Shown here: positions 5,831 to 9,528 of the stretch, piece by piece
How positions within the stretch are numbered: the first letter of the stretch is position 1
How the letters are laid out: each line of letters begins with the position of its first letter
Assembly (NCBI GenBank): GCA_002862585.1
Contig: PKDP01000116.1
Span: 1-9,528, forward strand
Origin: Flavobacteriales bacterium
GTDB taxonomy: Bacteria > Bacteroidota > Bacteroidia > Flavobacteriales > UBA7312
DNA: 9,528 nt
Reading direction: 5' to 3'
Program-made: the position numbers and the translations under genes
Notes under the pieces: model-generated
What the model saw: the letters and a program-made list of their open reading frames with translations, nothing else
Told to the model about the DNA's origin: nothing
Database searches by the model: none

Positions 5831-8098
5831 ATGGCATTCGACATTGAAATGATTAAAGCGGTTTATGCTAAATTTCCACAAGGCGTAGAGCGTGCAAGAA
5901 CGCTAGTCGGTAAACCTTTAACCCTAGCAGAAAAGATTTTATACACTCACTTGTGGAACGCAAACAATGACAAAGCATTCTCCAGAGGTGTAGATTATGT
6001 TGACTTTGGTCCTGACAGAGTAGCTATGCAAGATGCAACTGCTCAAATGGCATTGCTTCAGTTTATGCAAGCAGGAAAAGACAAAGTAGCAGTACCTTCA
6101 ACAGCTCATGCCGATCACCTTATTCAAGCAAAGATAGGAGCGGACAAAGATTTACAAGAAAGTTTAAATACCAACAATGAGGTGTTTAACTTTTTAAGTT
6201 CAGTATGTAATAAATACGGCATTGGTTTTTGGAAGCCAGGTGCAGGTATTATTCACCAAGTAGTATTAGAAAACTATGCCTTCCCTGGAGGAATGATGAT
6301 AGGTACAGATTCTCACACCGTTAATGCGGGGGGGCTCGGGATGGTTGCTATTGGAGTAGGTGGTGCTGATGCTGTGGATGTAATGGCAGGTATGCCTTGG
6401 GAGTTGAAATTCCCAAAATTGATAGGCGTAAAGTTAACAGGAAAATTAAACGGCTGGACGGCTCCAAAAGATGTTATCCTAAAAGTAGCAGGTATCCTAA
6501 CTGTAAAAGGAGGAACAGGCTGTATAGTAGAATACTTTGGCGAAGGCGCTGAGTCACTATCGTGTACTGGTAAAGGAACAATTTGCAATATGGGGGCTGA
6601 AATAGGAGCTACCACTTCTACTTTTGGCTATGACGAAAGTATGGAAAGGTACCTTAGAGCAACAGGCAGAAACGATGTTGCCGATGCCGCTAATCAAGTT
6701 AAAGAACATTTGACAGGAGATGCGGAAGTATATGCTAATCCTGAGCAGTATTTTGATGAGGTTATTGAAATCAACCTTTCAGAATTAACGCCGCATTTGA
6801 ACGGGCCATTTACGCCTGACTTGGCGACTCCAGTTTCTGAAATGAAAGAAAAAGCCAGAGCCAACGATTGGCCTTTGGATATTGAATGGGCATTGATAGG
6901 CTCTTGTACTAACTCCTCTTATGAAGACTTAACACGTGCTGCCTCTATTGTTGAAGATGCTGTTGCTAAAGGACTAGAGCCTAAAGCAACTTTAGGAATT
7001 AACCCTGGCTCGGAGCAAGTGCGTTACACTGCTGAAAGAGATGGACTCATAGATAGCTTTAATAAGTTTGAATCGACTCGAATATTTACTAATGCTTGCG
7101 GACCATGTATCGGTCAGTGGGATAGAGAAGGGGCTGAAAAACAAGAAAAAAACTCCATCGTTCATTCTTTTAATAGAAACTTTGCTAAACGAGCAGATGG
7201 CAACCCAAATACACATGCCTTTGTAGCCTCACCAGAAATGGTTGCGGCTGTAGCCATTTCAGGGCGATTAGATTTTAATCCTATTTCGGATACATTAACG
7301 AACAAAAATGGCGATGAAGTTAGCTTAGCAGAGCCAACAGGTTTAGAATTGCCAGAAAAAGGCTTTGATGTAGAAGATAACGGATACCAAGCTCCAGCTG
7401 CTGACGGTAGTGGCATAGAAGTGGTGGTTAATCCAGACTCTAACAGACTTCAATTGCTAACGCCTTTCACTCCTTGGAATGGCGGTAATATTGCAGGAGC
7501 TAAATTACTTGTCAAAGCACAGGGTAAATGTACCACTGACCACATATCAATGGCAGGACCATGGTTGAGATTCAGAGGGCATTTGGATAATATCTCTAAT
7601 AACTGCCTTATTGGAGCAGTTAATGCCTTTGGCGGTGCTGTCAACAGCGTAGTTAATCAATTGGATGGCAGTAAAGATGAAGTGCCTAATGTAGCTAGAG
7701 CATACAAAGCTGCTGGTGTTGATACTATTGTAGTGGGTGACCACAATTACGGTGAAGGATCATCAAGAGAGCATGCTGCGATGGAGCCTCGTCATTTGGG
7801 GGTAAGAGCCGTGATAGTAAAATCTTTTGCAAGGATTCACGAAACGAACTTGAAGAAACAAGGGATGTTAGGCTTGACCTTCGCTAACGAAAGCGACTAC
7901 GATTTAATCCGTGAAGACGACACCTTTAATTTTGTAGACTTAGTAGATTTTGCACCTCAGAAGCAGTTGATATTAGAAGTGATTCATGTTGATGGCTCAA
8001 CCGATGAGATTCAATTAAACCACACTTATAATGCTCAGCAAATCGATTGGTTTAAGGCGGGTTCTGCACTAAATTTAATTAGAGAGCAAAACGCTTAA
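5831..8098 (+). CDS. Aconitate hydratase, mitochondrial-type
   Basis: Cytoplasmic 4Fe-4S enzyme of the TCA cycle that converts citrate to isocitrate through cis-aconitate. The 755 residues match the mitochondrial aconitase type (about 750-780) rather than the longer AcnA or AcnB of E. coli (roughly 890 and 865). Cluster ligands are visible as C359 (IGSCTNSSYEDL) and C423/C426 (TNACGPCIGQW), in nearly the same places as in pig mitochondrial aconitase. Other conserved blocks are STAHADHLI at 90-98, GTDSHTVNAGGLG at 158-170 and the swivel-domain GEGSSREHAAMEPRHLG at 641-657, which carries the active-site serine region. The protein is complete from MAFDIEMIKAVY to the TAA at 8096-8098. It stands alone with its own promoter and terminator, with no citrate synthase or isocitrate dehydrogenase gene beside it. 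I left the symbol empty because acn/acnA naming is ambiguous for this type. Confidence 0.97.
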   Translation: MAFDIEMIKAVYAKFPQGVERARTLVGKPLTLAEKILYTHLWNANNDKAFSRGVDYVDFGPDRVAMQDATAQMALLQFMQAGKDKVAVPSTAHADHLIQAKIGADKDLQESLNTNNEVFNFLSSVCNKYGIGFWKPGAGIIHQVVLENYAFPGGMMIGTDSHTVNAGGLGMVAIGVGGADAVDVMAGMPWELKFPKLIGVKLTGKLNGWTAPKDVILKVAGILTVKGGTGCIVEYFGEGAESLSCTGKGTICNMGAEIGATTSTFGYDESMERYLRATGRNDVADAANQVKEHLTGDAEVYANPEQYFDEVIEINLSELTPHLNGPFTPDLATPVSEMKEKARANDWPLDIEWALIGSCTNSSYEDLTRAASIVEDAVAKGLEPKATLGINPGSEQVRYTAERDGLIDSFNKFESTRIFTNACGPCIGQWDREGAEKQEKNSIVHSFNRNFAKRADGNPNTHAFVASPEMVAAVAISGRLDFNPISDTLTNKNGDEVSLAEPTGLELPEKGFDVEDNGYQAPAADGSGIEVVVNPDSNRLQLLTPFTPWNGGNIAGAKLLVKAQGKCTTDHISMAGPWLRFRGHLDNISNNCLIGAVNAFGGAVNSVVNQLDGSKDEVPNVARAYKAAGVDTIVVGDHNYGEGSSREHAAMEPRHLGVRAVIVKSFARIHETNLKKQGMLGLTFANESDYDLIREDDTFNFVDLVDFAPQKQLILEVIHVDGSTDEIQLNHTYNAQQIDWFKAGSALNLIREQNA

Positions 8099-8124
8099 GT
8101 TATTTTAAAATAGTTCTAAATTTT

Positions 8125-8154
8125 AAGGAGGCTTTTTAAGCCTCCTTATTTTTT
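8125..8154 (+). terminator. Intrinsic terminator of the aconitase gene, overlapping the SulP gene end
   Basis: A perfect ten-pair stem (8125-8134 with 8138-8147), GC-rich in the middle, closes a three-base TTT loop and is followed by a T-rich tail (8149-8154). It begins 26 bases after the aconitase stop. On the opposite strand the same bases encode the last residues of the SulP protein, and its TAA stop (8138-8136) falls at the loop. The minus-strand hairpin lacks a good T run, so termination is mainly expected for the aconitase transcript. Confidence 0.92.
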
Positions 8155-9528
8155 GCGCTCATAAGTTGTCTATAATTGTCAATAGCTACGAAGTAGTTAG
8201 GGTCTTCTACAACGTTTACCTCACATATCTTTTCTGCCTTTTTAATGAGCTTTATACAGTCAGAGGATAAATGCCTGAGATGAATACTTTTACCGTTTTT
8301 CAAATACTTTTCAGTCAGTTTATTAATAGATTCAATTGCCGACTGGTCAGTTATTTTAGATTCTTTAAAGTCAATAATGACTTCTTTAGGATCGTTGGCA
8401 ACATCAAATTTGCTTTGAAATAACTCTATCGATCCAAAGAATAAAGGACCATATATTTCGTAGTGTTTTACACCATGTTCATCAATGTGCTTTCTGGCTC
8501 TAATGCGTTTTGCATTTTCCCACGAAAAGACCAATGAGGATACAATAACGCCAGCAATTACTGCAATGGCAAGGTCAAATATAACTGTCATTCCAGTAAC
8601 AAGGATAATCACAAATACATCACTTACGGGTACTTTATTCCAGACCTTGAAACTACTCCAAGCAAAAGTGCCAATAACCACCATAAACATCACACCAACT
8701 AATGCAGCAATAGGAACCATCTCTATATAAGTAGAGCCAAAGAGTATAAAACCTAGCAAGGCTAGAGCAGCAGTAATGCCTGAGAGTCGACCCCTACCAC
8801 CTGACTTGATATTAATAATGCTTTGTCCAATCATAGCACAACCGCCCATTCCACCAAAGAAACCATTAATAAAATTTGCAGCTCCCTGAGCCACACATTC
8901 TCTGTTTCCATGCCCGTGAGAGTCTGTGAGTTCATCAATCAAGTTCAAGGTCATAAGCGACTCAATGAGCCCGATGGCAGCAAGAATAAGTGCGTATGGA
9001 GTTATGAATTTGAGCGTTTCTATACTCAATGAAATCATAGGCACATTAAAAGTGGGCAAGCCTGCTTTAATGCCTTCGCCACCATTAGAAATAATAAATG
9101 ACTTTACCGTTTCAGTTTCTAAACCTCCAAAAATAACAATCAGCGATACTATGACAATTGCCGTTAAAGCAGCTGGTACTTTCTTAGTCAACATGGGTAA
9201 GAAGTACATTATAGCCATTGTTAAGCCTACCAAAGCTAACATGATATAAAGCGTATCTCCACTTAGCCATTCTCCGTTGGATTTAAACATGCCTAGCTGA
9301 GAAATAAAAATAACTATCGCTAGTCCATTAACAAAACCCATCATTACAGAGTGCGGAATCATCCTAACAAATTTACCGAGCCTTAACGCCCCAGCAGACA
9401 TTTGAAAAATACCGGCTAAAATTAATGTGGCAAATAGGTATTGTAGACCAGCACTATCGTTGCCTCCTAGTGCGTTTCCTTCACTTACCAAATGAACCAT
9501 TACAACAGCTAATGCACCTGTTGCTCCT
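8136..9528 (-). CDS. SulP family inorganic anion transporter with STAS domain, 5' end missing
   Basis: Inner-membrane secondary transporter for sulfate, bicarbonate or a related anion. The frame is open to the right edge: upstream of the Met at 9500 it continues as GATGALAVV, part of the conserved early SulP segment (usually GPTG or similar), so this Met is internal and about the first two or three helices are missing. The visible 463 codons include many membrane segments, the SulP block NGFFGGMGGCAMIGQS followed by NIKSGGRGRLSG (about residues 220-249 from the edge), and a C-terminal cytoplasmic STAS domain (about 350-450). There DFKESKITDQSAIESI holds the usual regulatory-site serine region. 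The GGMGGCAMIGQS wording recalls BicA-like sodium/bicarbonate transporters as well as general SulP proteins; the substrate remains an inference. It is convergent with the aconitase gene, and its stop codon lies within the shared terminator hairpin. Confidence 0.93.
   Translation of the reverse strand, partial: GATGALAVVMVHLVSEGNALGGNDSAGLQYLFATLILAGIFQMSAGALRLGKFVRMIPHSVMMGFVNGLAIVIFISQLGMFKSNGEWLSGDTLYIMLALVGLTMAIMYFLPMLTKKVPAALTAIVIVSLIVIFGGLETETVKSFIISNGGEGIKAGLPTFNVPMISLSIETLKFITPYALILAAIGLIESLMTLNLIDELTDSHGHGNRECVAQGAANFINGFFGGMGGCAMIGQSIINIKSGGRGRLSGITAALALLGFILFGSTYIEMVPIAALVGVMFMVVIGTFAWSSFKVWNKVPVSDVFVIILVTGMTVIFDLAIAVIAGVIVSSLVFSWENAKRIRARKHIDEHGVKHYEIYGPLFFGSIELFQSKFDVANDPKEVIIDFKESKITDQSAIESINKLTEKYLKNGKSIHLRHLSSDCIKLIKKAEKICEVNVVEDPNYFVAIDNYRQLMSAKNKEA

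Noticed and set aside
8926..9249. 107-codon plus-strand reading frame opposite the SulP gene
   Set aside because: It is a shadow of a well-conserved membrane protein gene with no independent support.
9498..9500. ATG as the true start of the SulP gene
   Set aside because: The frame stays open to the window edge and encodes the conserved GATGALAVV segment upstream, so this Met is internal.

Overview
The window looks like a chromosomal housekeeping segment of a low-GC member of the Bacteroidota, most likely a flavobacterial (possibly marine) lineage. Three upstream regions match the Bacteroidota promoter pattern (TTG, an 18-20 base spacer, then TAnnTTTG). There are no clear Shine-Dalgarno sequences. 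The rpsF-rpsR-rplI order, the mitochondrial-type aconitase and the Bacteroidota-type DnaX tail fit the same group. I see no mobile element, CRISPR array, tRNA or rRNA.

Left part (1-2335, minus strand): a promoter drives dnaX, the clamp-loader tau subunit of DNA polymerase III. Thirteen bases after it comes the 5' part of an exported M16 zinc protease gene, cut by the window edge. The dnaX gene carries a run of nine A's exactly where the clamp-loader core ends and the charged linker begins. Slipping either way on this run gives a stop within a few codons. This is the arrangement by which Thermus makes the short gamma form, and it is the most interesting observation here.

Middle (2418-4504): an mscS-type mechanosensitive channel gene is broken by an in-frame stop, an apparent 12-base deletion in the pore helix and a frameshift, so it is called a pseudogene. 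It is followed by a promoter and the intact operon for ribosomal proteins S6, S18 and L9, which ends in a strong hairpin terminator.

Right part (4502-9528): a MacB/FtsX-type ABC transporter permease (minus) is divergent from a complete aconitase gene (plus) with its own well-matched promoter. The aconitase terminator hairpin overlaps the 3' end of a convergent SulP-family anion transporter gene (minus), whose 5' end lies beyond the right edge. The two convergent gene pairs (rplI/permease and aconitase/SulP) are packed so tightly that the terminators touch or include the stop codon of the opposing gene. No gene-free stretch exceeds 300 bases. No multi-gene novel system is evident.
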